Shown here piece after piece: positions 26,454 through 35,413 of a stretch of DNA of 64,000 nucleotides. The position numbers and the translations under genes are program-made. The notes beneath the pieces are model-generated. The model was not told the origin of the DNA, did not search any database, and saw nothing but the letters and a program-made list of their open reading frames with translations. This stretch comes from Bog-752 sp963799395 (GTDB taxonomy: Bacteria > Actinomycetota > Thermoleophilia > UBA2241). The stretch lies in NCBI GenBank assembly GCA_963799395.1, contig CAWCWZ010000056.1:57679-121678 (forward strand), read 5' to 3'. Each line of letters opens with the position of its first letter. Position 1 is the stretch's first letter.

Positions 26454-28089
26454 ATGAGCGATCTGATCTGGCGCACCGACTCCGCTTACGACTTTCCGCT
26501 TCTCGTCAAGAACATGCTGGCGGCCCCGCTGGTGGACGATCCCGAGCAGGAGATCGTCTACCGCGGCGAGCTGCGCTTCACCTACAGACAGTTCCGCGAG
26601 CGGGTCGGCCGCCTGGCGGCGGCGCTGCGCTATCTGGGCATCGGACCGGGCGACACGGTGGCCGTCATGGACTGGGACAGCCATCGCTTCCTCGAGTGCT
26701 TCTACGCCGTGCCCATGATCGGCGCCGTGCTGCACACCGTGAACGTCCGCCTGTCGCCCGAGCAGCTCGTCTACACCATCGGACATGCCGAAGACGACAT
26801 CCTCCTGATCAACGCCGAGCTCCTGCCTCTGCTCGAGCACATCAAGAGCCGCATCGACACCGTCAAGCAGTTCGTGCTCATGAGCGACGACGGCCTGCCG
26901 GCGACCTCGCTCGAGTTCGCCGGCGAATACGAGGAGCTGCTGGCCGCCTGCGAGCCTGTGACCGAGTTCCCCGACTTCGACGAGAACACCCGCGCCACGA
27001 CCTTCTACTCGACCGGGCACGCACCGGCCTGCCCAAGGGCGTCTACTTCAGCCACCGCCAGCTCGTCCTGCACACCCTCGCCGCGCTGGCCACGATCACC
27101 TCGGCCAACCAGGGGCGCCTGTGCCGTCAGGACGTCTACATGCCGCTCACGCCGATGTTCCACGTGCACGCCTGGGGCATCCCCTACGTCGCCACCATGA
27201 TCGGCGTCAAGCAGGTGTACCCCGGACGCTACATCCCCGAGGTGCTGCTCAGGCTGCTCGCCACCGAAAGGGTGACCTTCTCCCACTGCGTGCCCAGCAT
27301 CCTCAACATGCTGGTGAGCGACCCCGCGGCGGCCAAGGTCGATCTCTCGGGCTGGAAGGTGCTGATCGGCGGCGCGGCTCTGCCCAAGCCAGTGGCGCTC
27401 AAGGCGCTCGCCCGCGGCATCGACGTCTCGGTCGGCTACGGCCTCTCCGAATCCGCTCCGGTGCTCGCCATCGCCAGCCTGAGCCCCGAGCAGCTCGAGC
27501 TGCCCCCCGAGGACGCAGGCGGCGCTGCGCGTGCGCACGGGCACGCCGATCGCACTGGTCGACCTCAAGGTGGTCGACGAACGTGGCGCGGAAGTGCCGA
27601 GCGACGACACGACGGTCGGCGAGATCGTCGTCCGGGCGCCGTGGCTCACCCAGGGTTACTACAAGGACCACGCCAACTCGGAACGCCTCTGGCAGGGCGG
27701 CTGGCTGCACACGCAGGATATCGCCAGCCGCAACGCCGCCGGCTCGCTGCGCATCACCGACCGCGCCAAGGACATCCTCAAGATCGGCGGCGAGTGGCTC
27801 TCGTCGCTCGAGCTCGACATACTCTCCTCGCACCAGGCGGTCGCCGACGCCGCGGTCATCGCCCGGCCCGACGACAAGTGGGGCGAGGTGCCCCTCGGGC
27901 TGGTCGTGCTGAAGCCCAATCACGAGGTCACCGAGAAGCAGCTGCTGGCCCACGTGAGGCGGTTCATCACTGCCGGCGTGCTGCCCCGCGAGGCGGTCCT
28001 CACGGTAGTGCGGTTCGTCGGAGGAGATCGATCGCACTGGGGTCGGCAAGACCAACAAGGTCGCGCTGCGCGAAAAGTACCTCGACTAG
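26454..28089 (+). CDS. AMP-dependent fatty-acyl-CoA synthetase, three frameshifted sites
   Basis: ATG at 26454 after GGGGAGGGG. The acyl-adenylating core is broken at about 27014-27023 (two extra bases inside the P-loop, STGTTGLPKG-like), at 27515 and at 28020; correcting these gives 543 aa. Downstream motifs are VYFSHRQLVLH, TPMFHVHAWG, SVGYGLSESAPVL, GEIVVRAPWLTQGYYKD, LHTQDIAS and the C-terminal lysine region ending RTGVGKTNKVALREKYLD. Such enzymes form acyl-AMP then acyl-CoA. The chain length preference is not evident. It is divergent from the flavodiiron gene and convergent with the TIGR00300 gene, separated from it by a strong hairpin. Confidence 0.88.
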
Positions 28090-28097
28090 GCGCAGGC

Positions 28098-28134
28098 GAG
28101 CGGGGGCGGGCGGCGGAGCCGCCCGCCCCCGCTC
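28098..28134. terminator. Perfect 17-bp hairpin between convergent genes
   Basis: Arms 28098-28114 and 28118-28134 (GAGCGGGGGCGGGCGGC and complement) with a GGA loop lie between the acyl-CoA ligase stop (28089) and the stop of the minus-strand TIGR00300 gene (28141). A bidirectional terminator without U-tract is likely. Confidence 0.7.
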
Positions 28135-28140
28135 CCGTCC

Positions 28141-29403
28141 TCAGGGCGCCGGCTGCTCCCGGGGCCCGTGCTCGAGCTCGTCGGCGAGCTGCTCGACGAA
28201 CAGGCCGACATCGGTGACCACGCCGATCGTCTGAAAGCTGCCGCGGTCGGCGAGCTTGGTGACGACGGCGGGGTTGATGTCGACGCACACGGTGTGCACG
28301 GCGGCGGGCAGCAGGTTGCCGGTGGCGATCGAGTGCAGCATGGTCGAGAGCATGAGGCAGGCGCCGGCTCGCTGGGCAAAGCGGCGCATGGCGCGCTGCG
28401 CATCGAGCATGTCGGTGATCACCTCGGGCAGGGGTCCGTCGTCGCGGATGGAGCCGGCCAGCACGAACGGGGTGTCGGTCGTCACCAGGGTGTGCATGAG
28501 GCCGGACGTGAGCACGCCCTGCTCGACGGCGGCGGCGATCCCGCCGCAGCGCCGGATGGTGTTGATCGCCCGCAGGTGGTGCTCGTGGCCCCCGGGCACG
28601 GGCATGCCGCTCTTCATGTCGATGCCCAGCGACGTGCCGAACAGGGCGGACTCGATGTCGTGGGTGGCGACCGCGTTGCCGCCGAACAGCGTACCGACGT
28701 AGCCGGCGCGGATGAGACGCGCGAGCTCCGACGCCGCGCCGGTGTGCACCACGGCCGGGCCGACCACGGCGATCGTCAGCTTGCCCTCGTCACGTACGCG
28801 GCGCAACAGGCGCGACACCTCGCGCACGATCTGGGCCTTGGGCTTCTCACTCGACACGGCCGAACCCATGAACTCGAACGGCTGGCTCTCGCGCGGCCGG
28901 GCGAGCGGCACCACGCGGATGCCGTGGTGACCGACGACGAACAGCTCGCGCTCGGTGACATCGCTCAGCGGCACGGTCTCGGCGCGCGGCGCGGCGGCGG
29001 CGTCGCCGCCGCGCCGCACGCGCACGCCGCAGTCCATCTCGGGACCGTCGACGTGGACCCACTCGCCGTCGAGGCGCACGTAGGTCTCGAGGTTCGTCGT
29101 CGAGTAGAAGTCGTCGGGAAGGACGCCGTCGGCGGGGGCCGGCGCGACCACGGCGTCCTCAGGCGCCACGGCGACGGCGCCGTGCTCCTGGACGGCCGTG
29201 AGGATCTCCTCGAGGTGCGCCCGGTCGCGGCCGTGGATGCGGAACACCGCCCGCGAGATGTCGGTCTGCGTGCGCCCCACGTCGAACGAGAGGATCTCGA
29301 ACTCCCCCTCGAGGTCCATGACGTCGTCCATGATCTGCGGCACCATGAGCGAGTCGATCAGGTGCCCCTCGATGCGGACGTCTTCGTAGGGTCGCGTGGC
29401 CAT
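28141..29403 (-). CDS. TIGR00300/LOR-SDH family protein (ornithine cyclodeaminase-like)
   Basis: 420-aa protein. The N-terminal ~100 residues (HLIDSLMVPQIMDDVMDLEG, TDISRAVFRIHGRD) and the central DDFYSTTNLETYVRLDGEWV block match the LOR/SDH domain; the C-terminal half has a Rossmann-like region (GTLFGGNAVATHDIESALFG, VCVDINPAVVTKLADRG). Archaeal members of TIGR00300 act as an ornithine cyclodeaminase unrelated to the classic enzyme, converting ornithine to proline and ammonia; the same activity is likely but unproven here. ATG at 29403 is the family-like start (MATRPYEDV). The transporter upstream is read through into this frame only because of a frameshift. Confidence 0.8.
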   Translation of the reverse strand: MATRPYEDVRIEGHLIDSLMVPQIMDDVMDLEGEFEILSFDVGRTQTDISRAVFRIHGRDRAHLEEILTAVQEHGAVAVAPEDAVVAPAPADGVLPDDFYSTTNLETYVRLDGEWVHVDGPEMDCGVRVRRGGDAAAAPRAETVPLSDVTERELFVVGHHGIRVVPLARPRESQPFEFMGSAVSSEKPKAQIVREVSRLLRRVRDEGKLTIAVVGPAVVHTGAASELARLIRAGYVGTLFGGNAVATHDIESALFGTSLGIDMKSGMPVPGGHEHHLRAINTIRRCGGIAAAVEQGVLTSGLMHTLVTTDTPFVLAGSIRDDGPLPEVITDMLDAQRAMRRFAQRAGACLMLSTMLHSIATGNLLPAAVHTVCVDINPAVVTKLADRGSFQTIGVVTDVGLFVEQLADELEHGPREQPAP

Positions 29404-29440
29404 CGCATCCGCGATTATCTCCCAAAAGGAGCTTCCGGCC

Positions 29441-30456
29441 CTAGACGACCGCCTCGATCGTCCGCCTAGCCTTGCTCGGGTCCTTCCGGCGCCGCGTGCG
29501 GGCATCGTCGGCCGGGATCGGCAGCAGAGCCGCGGCCGGCGCCTCGTTTTCGCGACGCCGCCCGGCAGCAGCTCGATGATCATGGTGCCGGTGAAGATCA
29601 GCGAGGCGCCGCTGATCATGCGCAGCGTGACCGTGTCCATGCCGAAGATGACGCCCGAGACGGCGGCGAACACGCTCTCGAAGCAGAGCAGCACGGCGGC
29701 GTGCGTCGACGTCGTGTAGCGCTGAGCCCACGACTGGATGAAGAACGCATAGATGGTGCCCGACAGCGCCGTCCAGAGGATCTCCACCCAGGCCTGCCAG
29801 CCGAGCGCCAGAGTGAGGTGGGCGACGAACGGCGTGATGGCGACGAGCAGAACGGTGGACACGGCCATCTGGGTCACGGCCAGCGTCGAAGGCGGCACTT
29901 TCGGCGCGAAGAAGCCGGTCGTCATGATGTGCAGCGCGTAGAGCAGCGCGCCGAGCAGGGTGAGCGCATCGCCCCAGCTCACCGTCAGGTTGCCGCGCAG
30001 CGAGAGGATGCCGAGGCCGACGGTGGCCACGGTCGCGCCGAGGGCCTGGAACCAGCCCGGCGAGCGCCGCGCCACCGCCCAGTACAGGAACGGGACCATG
30101 GCCACGCTGAGACCCGTGATGAAGCCCGACTTGCCGGGCGTCGTGTACTGCAGCCCGATCGTCTGCACGACGAGGGCGGTCAGGTAGAAGCCGCCGAGGA
30201 GGCCGCCCATGCCCCATTGCCGGCGGGTCGCCCGCAGCAGCGCGTGGGGCTGGATGCTCGAGAAGATCAGGGTGGCCACGATGTAGCGGAAGAACAGGTA
30301 GAGCATGGTGGCGGCGACCACGCCCTGGCCGTAGGCGGCGACCGTGTGGGTGAGACGCTCCGTGACGTTCTTGATGACGACGAAGTTGAAGCCCCAGAAG
30401 ATCGCCACCGAGAACAGCGCAAGGTCGGCGATGAGGGCTTTGCGGGGCCTCTTCAT
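29441..30456 (-). CDS. EamA/DMT-family transporter, C-terminal frameshift
   Basis: About 338 aa with ten hydrophobic segments in two EamA repeats (ALFSVAIFWGFNFVVIKN; ILWTALSGTIYAFFIQSWAQ). After ELLPGGVAK at a TTTT run (29547-29550 plus strand) the frame must shift by a missing base (or two extra) to reach NEAPAAALLPIPADDARTRR and TAG at 29441; the alternative frames have poor codon use or read into the next gene. ATG at 30456 has GAGAGG eight bases upstream and is preferred over ATG at 30465. It lies just upstream of the ornithine cyclodeaminase-like gene, so amino-acid efflux is a reasonable guess. Confidence 0.8.
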
Positions 30457-30526
30457 GGGCCCCATCCTCTCACCCGCCCGTGAGGCGGTCGAGCCGCGCG
30501 CCGCCCTCCTGAACGCACCGGCGGCC

Positions 30527-31312
30527 CTACGCCGTGAACCCCCCGTCGACCACCCAGGTGCGGCCGGTCACGAAGCTCGCCTCGTCGCTCGCCAGGAAGG
30601 CGACGATCGCGGCGAGTTCCTCGGGCCGGCCGATGCGGCCCAGCGGATACCCGTCGGCCTGCCACGAGGCGTAGGCCTCGGGGTCGGGGGCGTCGGCGAT
30701 CGCCTTGGTGAGCATCGGCGTGTCGAAGACGGCCGGGGAGACGCTGCACACGCGCACGTTGTCGGGGCCGTGATCGATCGCCAGCGTACGGGTCAGCATG
30801 ATCACCCCCGCCTTCGAAGCCGCGTAGGCGGCGGCGCCGGGTTCGCCGTGCGTGCCGGAGTCGCTGGCGATGTTGACGATGACGCCCGACTTGCGCGGCG
30901 CCATGTGCCCGATCGCCGCGCGGCACATGAAGTACGTGCCCTTGAGATTGGCGTCCATGAGCAGGTCGTAGTCGGCTTCGCTCATGGCGGTGATCGGCTT
31001 CTCGGTCCAGATGCCGGCCGAGTTGACCAGCAGGTCGACGCGGCCCAACCGGGCGAGCGCTTCGGAAAACAGGGCCTCACAGTCGGCGACCCGGGCGACG
31101 TCGCCGAGGGCAGCCACGAACGCCGCCTCGCCGAAGCCGGCGCGGGCGGCGATCTCGGCGGCCTCGCCGACGACGGCGTCGGCGCGCTCCCGGTCGCGGC
31201 CGGCGACGACGACCGAGACGCCTTCGGCGGCAAGCCGGTGGACGATCGCGCGACCCAGACCCGACGACCCACCGGTCACGAGCGCCGCCTTGCCCGACAG
31301 CCCCTGAAACAT
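30527..31312 (-). CDS. SDR-family oxidoreductase (FabG-like)
   Basis: 261-aa classical short-chain dehydrogenase. Coenzyme motif TGGSSGLGRAIV (TGxxxGxG), NSAG for the NNAG strand, catalytic Ser in NIASDSGTHG region and YAASKAG for YxxxK, then the C-terminal GRIGRPEELAAIVAFLASDE and TWVVDGGFT. A preference for NADP is suggested by the Arg after the second strand (VAGRDRERA). It may reduce or oxidise a ketone/alcohol; fatty-acid FabG activity cannot be claimed without context. It lies in a minus-strand run with the transporter and peptidases but with gaps of 60-120 bp. Confidence 0.88.
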   Translation of the reverse strand: MFQGLSGKAALVTGGSSGLGRAIVHRLAAEGVSVVVAGRDRERADAVVGEAAEIAARAGFGEAAFVAALGDVARVADCEALFSEALARLGRVDLLVNSAGIWTEKPITAMSEADYDLLMDANLKGTYFMCRAAIGHMAPRKSGVIVNIASDSGTHGEPGAAAYAASKAGVIMLTRTLAIDHGPDNVRVCSVSPAVFDTPMLTKAIADAPDPEAYASWQADGYPLGRIGRPEELAAIVAFLASDEASFVTGRTWVVDGGFTA

Positions 31313-31435
31313 GAGAACCCTCCCCTCGCGGACCGATGCCGGCGCCGACGTCGTGGCCGACGCAGTGACCGACGCCGTAACCGGCGCCGACGCCGACGCG
31401 CAGCATACACCGCGCTGCCGGCGCCACCCCGTTCG

Positions 31436-32848
31436 CTACGACATCGCGCTCACTCCGCACCAGCGCATGGCCGCGACGGCGACGATGGCCGCCGTGTCCA
31501 CGAGCTCGTCGATCGAGACGCATTCGTTGACGGCGTGGGCGGTGTTCATGCCGCGCGGCCCGTACGAGAAGGTCGGCAGGCCGCCGTGCAGCGTGAACGT
31601 GGCCGCGTCGTGCCACGAGTCGAGGCCGCCGGGATGCGACGGGCGGCCGAGAGCGGCGGCCGTGTCGAGCACGGTCGTCACGAGCTGATGATCGGCGGCG
31701 ATTTCGGCGGGCGGCACCTCCCACTCCCACTCCCACGTGATCGGGTGCTCGGCGAGCCAGGCGTCGGCCGCCGCGGCGGCGTCGATGCGGCCGCGGATCT
31801 CGGCCTTGACGGGATCCGCGCCGAGCACTGGATGCCAGTGCGCCGGCAGGTAGTGGCAGTCGAGGGTGAGGTGGCAGAAGGCGGGGAACGTGACGTCCCA
31901 GGTGCCGCCGTCCACCAGCACCGGCACGATGTCTCCCGGGGCGAGGAACCGGTGGCGCTGGTCGGCCCGCGCCCGCCAGTCGTCGTTGATGCGGCGCACC
32001 TCGGTGAGGACGGGCACGAGCTTGTCGATGGCGTTGACGGCGCCGCCGTCGCGCCAGCCGGGCTGAGGCTCCTGCGAGTGGCCGGCGCGCCCCGGGATGG
32101 TGAGCCGGGGCTTGAGGATGCCGCGACAGGCGACCCAGGCCTCGAACTCGGTCGGCTCGGCGCACAAGCCGGCATCCGGATGAAGTCCGCGCTCGGCGAA
32201 CCGTCGCACGACCGACCAGCTTCCCATCCCCGACGACTCCTCGTCGGTGACCGCGGCGAACACGATCTCGCCGGCGAGGGCGACGCCGGCCCGGCGCAGC
32301 GCCTCGAGAGCGACGACCAGGGCGGCGAGACCGCCCTTCATGTCGTTCGTGCCGCGACCGAACAGCAGCCCGTCGCGCTCGGTGGCGACGAACGGGTCGC
32401 TCGTCCACTGCTCGCGGGGCTCGACGTCGACCGCGTCGATGTGGCCGGTGAGCAGGAGGCTGCGCGGCGGCCCGGCGGCCGGGTCAGCGGCGTCGCGGGG
32501 AGCGGCCGGGTCGGCCGGGCGGCCGCCCGGGTCGCCCGCGAGGCGGGCGACGAGCTGCGGCCGCCCCACGAAGTCGAGGCCGGGCGGCACGAACCGGCCG
32601 CCCTCGCCGGTGGGTTCGGGCTCCCACAGGTCGATCTCGGCACCCAGGGCGGCGAGGCGCGCCGCCAGCAGGCGCTGCAGCGCGGCTTCATCGCGAGGCG
32701 GCGCGCCGGCGTCGCGCGCGGTCGTGTCGAGGGCGACGAGCTCGCTCGTCAGGGTCACGAGCTCGTCGCGCAGCGCCCGCGCCGTCTCGACGACCCGCCG
32801 CTCCAGGGCCGACGGCGGCGCCACGCCGTCCGCCCCGGACGCGCTCAC
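31436..32848 (-). CDS. M20-family metallopeptidase (second tandem copy)
   Basis: 470-aa ArgE/DapE-type enzyme. Metal ligands are seen in LLLTGHIDAVDVEP (H-x-D), FGRGTNDMKGG (D), TDEESSG (catalytic and metal Glu) and late in NTAHAVNECVS (H). The dimerisation lid follows SAGLCAEPTEF-type residues. GTG at 32848 overlaps the stop of the first copy (GTGA), so the two are translated together. It carries a Gly/Pro/Asp/Ala-rich insert (about residues 112-135) missing from its neighbour. Such enzymes deacylate amino acids or cleave short peptides; which substrate is unknown. Confidence 0.88.
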   Translation of the reverse strand: MSASGADGVAPPSALERRVVETARALRDELVTLTSELVALDTTARDAGAPPRDEAALQRLLAARLAALGAEIDLWEPEPTGEGGRFVPPGLDFVGRPQLVARLAGDPGGRPADPAAPRDAADPAAGPPRSLLLTGHIDAVDVEPREQWTSDPFVATERDGLLFGRGTNDMKGGLAALVVALEALRRAGVALAGEIVFAAVTDEESSGMGSWSVVRRFAERGLHPDAGLCAEPTEFEAWVACRGILKPRLTIPGRAGHSQEPQPGWRDGGAVNAIDKLVPVLTEVRRINDDWRARADQRHRFLAPGDIVPVLVDGGTWDVTFPAFCHLTLDCHYLPAHWHPVLGADPVKAEIRGRIDAAAAADAWLAEHPITWEWEWEVPPAEIAADHQLVTTVLDTAAALGRPSHPGGLDSWHDAATFTLHGGLPTFSYGPRGMNTAHAVNECVSIDELVDTAAIVAVAAMRWCGVSAMS

Positions 32849-34159
32849 GACGCCACCCCGCACCAGCGCATGGCGGTGACGGCCGCGGCGGCGCAGAAGT
32901 CGACCAGGGCGTCGATCGTCACGCATTCGTCGACCGCGTGGGCGCTGCCGATGCCGTCGGGGCCGAACGCAGAAACAGGGCGTGCCGCCGCGCGTGAAGC
33001 TCGCGGCGTCGTGCCACGAGTCGAGCCCGGCGACCCGGCCGGCGCGGTCGAACGTGCCGGCCACCTCGAGCGCCAGCTCCACCAGCGGGTGGTCGCCGGG
33101 GATCTCCGCCGGCACCACGTCGTCGCTCCAGCGCAGGCGCAGCGGGTGTTCGGCGAACCAGGGGTCGGCGGCCACGGCCGCCCGCAGCCGGGCGGCGACC
33201 TCGTCCTCGACCCGGCGCCCCGTACCGGCCTCGTCGACGTGGCCCGGCAGGTAGGTGATGTCGCAGGTGAGGGAGCAGGAGTGCGGATAGGTGACGATCC
33301 AGGTGCCGCCGCCGATCAGCACCGGCACGATGTCGCCCGGGGAGAGCAGCGGGTGGCGATGGTCGGCTCGCGTGCGCCAGTCTTCGCGGAGGGCACGCAC
33401 GCCCTCGAGCACCGGCACCATCTTCTCGATGGCGTTCACTGCGCCGCCGTCGCTCCAGTGGGGCTGCGGCATCTCGGCGTGGCCGGCGCGCCCGTCGACG
33501 GTGATCGTCGGGGTGACCGTCCCCCGGCAGGCGACCCAGGCGTCGAAGCCGGTCGCCTCGGCGCACAGGCCGGCGTCGGCCGCGACGCCGTGAGCGACCG
33601 CGGCGCGACCGCCGGCACCGCTCGACTCCTCGTCGGTCACCGTGCAGAAGACGACCTCGCCGCCCAGGCGCACGCCGACCCGCCGCAGGCTCTCGAGCGC
33701 GACCACCATGGCAGCGATGCCGCCCTTCATGTCGTTCACGCCGCGGCCGTACAGGCGCCCGTCGCGGGCGGTGGCGACGAACGGGTCGCTCGTCCACTGC
33801 TCGCGCGGCTCGACGTCGACCGCGTCGATGTGCCCGTTCAGGAGCAGGCTGCGGCCGCCGCCGGCCCCCGCCAGGGTGGCGGCGAGCTGTGGCCGGCCGG
33901 CGAAGTCGAGGTCGTCGGGCACGAAGCGGTTGCCCGTTCCGGTCGGTTCGGGCTCCCACAGATCGACGGTCGCGCCGAGCGCCGCGAGGCGCCCGGCGAG
34001 CAGCGAGTGCAGGGCGGCTTCGTCGCGCGGCGGGTCGCCCGGCTCGCGGGCGGTGGTGTCGAGGGCGACGAGCCGGGCGACGAGGTCGCACAGCTGATCG
34101 CGCCGCGCCCGCACATCGGCGACGACCTGCTCTTCGAGGGACGTGCGTTCGGCGCTCAC
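32845..34159 (-). CDS. M20-family metallopeptidase (first tandem copy), frameshifted near the end
   Basis: About 437 aa after removing one base near 32970, which restores GPDGIGSAHAVDECVTIDAL and TGA at 32845-32847. It shares long blocks with the downstream copy: LVALDTTAR, DLWEPEPTG, HIDAVDVEPREQWTSDPFVA, NDMKGG and TDEESSG. The repair supplies the last metal histidine (SAHAVDE), which the unrepaired frame lacks. Without the repair both genes read as one artificial 907-aa protein. The tandem arrangement and shared blocks indicate a local duplication. Confidence 0.85.
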
Positions 34160-34317
34160 GCTGCCTCGCTTTGCTTGTGGTCGCCCGCTGGGGCGGCGCC
34201 GGCGCCGTCCCGCCCGGCGACCGTTGCCGGATGTGGTCCCGGCGGATTCTACCAGCCCGCCGGCGGGCTGCTGTAAGCTTGGCGTGCCAGGCCGACGAGC
34301 CCCAGGAGGTCATCGCC

Positions 34318-34719
34318 ATGTGCGCCGACGAGCGGTCGACGAAGATCCGTGTCATCAGGCCCGAGGATGTCCGCTGGGAAGAGGCCATGGTCGGTCCCGA
34401 AGAGAAGGATCCACCCGGCCGCGAGTGCGTCGCCGCGGCCTCGACCGACGAGCGCTTCAGCTGCGGCCTGTGGCAGCGCGACGTCCAGCGCCGCTACTTC
34501 GAACGGCCCTATCATGAGATCGCCTACATCCTCGAAGGCCAGGTCGAGGTCAGCGACGACGACGGCAACCTGGTGGTGGCCGGCCCGGGCGACATCCTCA
34601 TCACCCCCAAGGGCAGCAAGGGCTACTGGAAGAACCTGAGCCCGGTGAAGAAGTTCTGGACGGTCTACGAAGACCCGGGCGCCGACCTCGAGGCGTACCT
34701 CGGCCCCGGAGCGTTCTGA
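34318..34719 (+). CDS. Small cupin-domain protein
   Basis: 133-aa protein with a single cupin barrel: HEIAYILEGQVEVSDDDGN (motif 1, with His and Glu) and VAGPGDILITPKGSKG (motif 2), as in EutQ-like and (S)-ureidoglycine-type small cupins. ATG at 34318 follows AGGAGG; in-frame upstream sequence is shadow of the peptidase on the other strand. It is divergent from the M20 pair and 25 bp upstream of a GNAT gene. The reaction cannot be inferred. Confidence 0.8.
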   Translation: MCADERSTKIRVIRPEDVRWEEAMVGPEEKDPPGRECVAAASTDERFSCGLWQRDVQRRYFERPYHEIAYILEGQVEVSDDDGNLVVAGPGDILITPKGSKGYWKNLSPVKKFWTVYEDPGADLEAYLGPGAF

Positions 34720-34744
34720 GCCACGTTGACGCCCGCGTGGCGCC

Positions 34745-35413
34745 GTGACCCCCGTCGGACTGCCCCTGCCCGGTGTCGCGCCCGTGTTGCGCGGCTCGGT
34801 CGTCATCCTGCGTCCGCCGCGGCCCGCCGACGTCGGCGTGGTCGCCCGCCTGGGCGTCGACCCCGCGATCGAACGTCTCTTCGGCGCCGAAGGCGGTGTG
34901 CGCCGGGGTCTCACGTCGCACGAAGCGCGGGCCGCCGTCGCGCGTCTCGCCGGCCCATCCGCCACCCAAGGGTGGGTGATCGAGCGCGGCGGCCGCCTGG
35001 TCGGCCTCGCCCGGCTGTTCGCCATCGAGCCCGACGAACGCCGCGCCCGCTACGCCGTGACACTGCTCTCGCACGAGCACCTCGGCCACAGCCTCGGCAC
35101 AGAGACGACTCGTCTCGTCCTGACGTACGGCTTCGCTGTGCTCGGCCTGCACCGGGTGACCGCCCGGGTGGTGTCGTTCAACGAACGGGCGCTGGCCTGC
35201 TTTCGCGCCTGCGGGTTCGTCGAAGAAGGTCGCGAGCGCGAGGGCGTGCCGTTCGAGGGTCTCTGGCACGACCTCGTGATCATGGGCGTGCTCGACCGCG
35301 AGTTCGCCGCCCTGGCCGCGGGAAGGCCCGAGTGCGCCGGCCTGTCGGCGCTGGCTCGCGTGGTGCGCGACGAGCTCGCCGCCGAGCCCGCTAGCCGCGC
35401 ACCGTCACCCTGA
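34745..35413 (+). CDS. GNAT-family N-acetyltransferase (RimJ/RimL type)
   Basis: 222-aa protein starting GTG at 34745. It has the RimJ/L order: VVILRPPRPADVG near the start, the acetyl-CoA loop region EHLGHSLGTETTRLVLTYGF, VVSFNERALACFRACGFVEE and GVPFEGLWHDLVIMGVLDREF. These enzymes acetylate protein N-termini, amino groups of small molecules or antibiotics. About 30 C-terminal residues beyond the domain overlap the convergent PKD gene by 23 bp. Confidence 0.85.
   Translation: MTPVGLPLPGVAPVLRGSVVILRPPRPADVGVVARLGVDPAIERLFGAEGGVRRGLTSHEARAAVARLAGPSATQGWVIERGGRLVGLARLFAIEPDERRARYAVTLLSHEHLGHSLGTETTRLVLTYGFAVLGLHRVTARVVSFNERALACFRACGFVEEGREREGVPFEGLWHDLVIMGVLDREFAALAAGRPECAGLSALARVVRDELAAEPASRAPSP

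Noticed and set aside
28141..30465. 774-aa fusion of a DMT transporter and a TIGR00300 protein
   Set aside because: The linker is Arg-rich shadow sequence; another frame carries a natural transporter C-terminus with a stop at 29441, and the second gene has its own ATG at 29403.
31436..34159. Single 907-aa double M20 peptidase
   Set aside because: The first copy lacks its last metal histidine in this frame and contains an Arg-rich junction; a one-base correction near 32970 restores it and a stop overlapping the GTG of the second copy.
30344..34276. Very long plus-strand reading frame (over 1300 codons) opposite the SDR and M20 genes
   Set aside because: High GC makes antisense frames long; it is Arg/Gly/His/Asp-rich and the real, conserved proteins lie on the minus strand.
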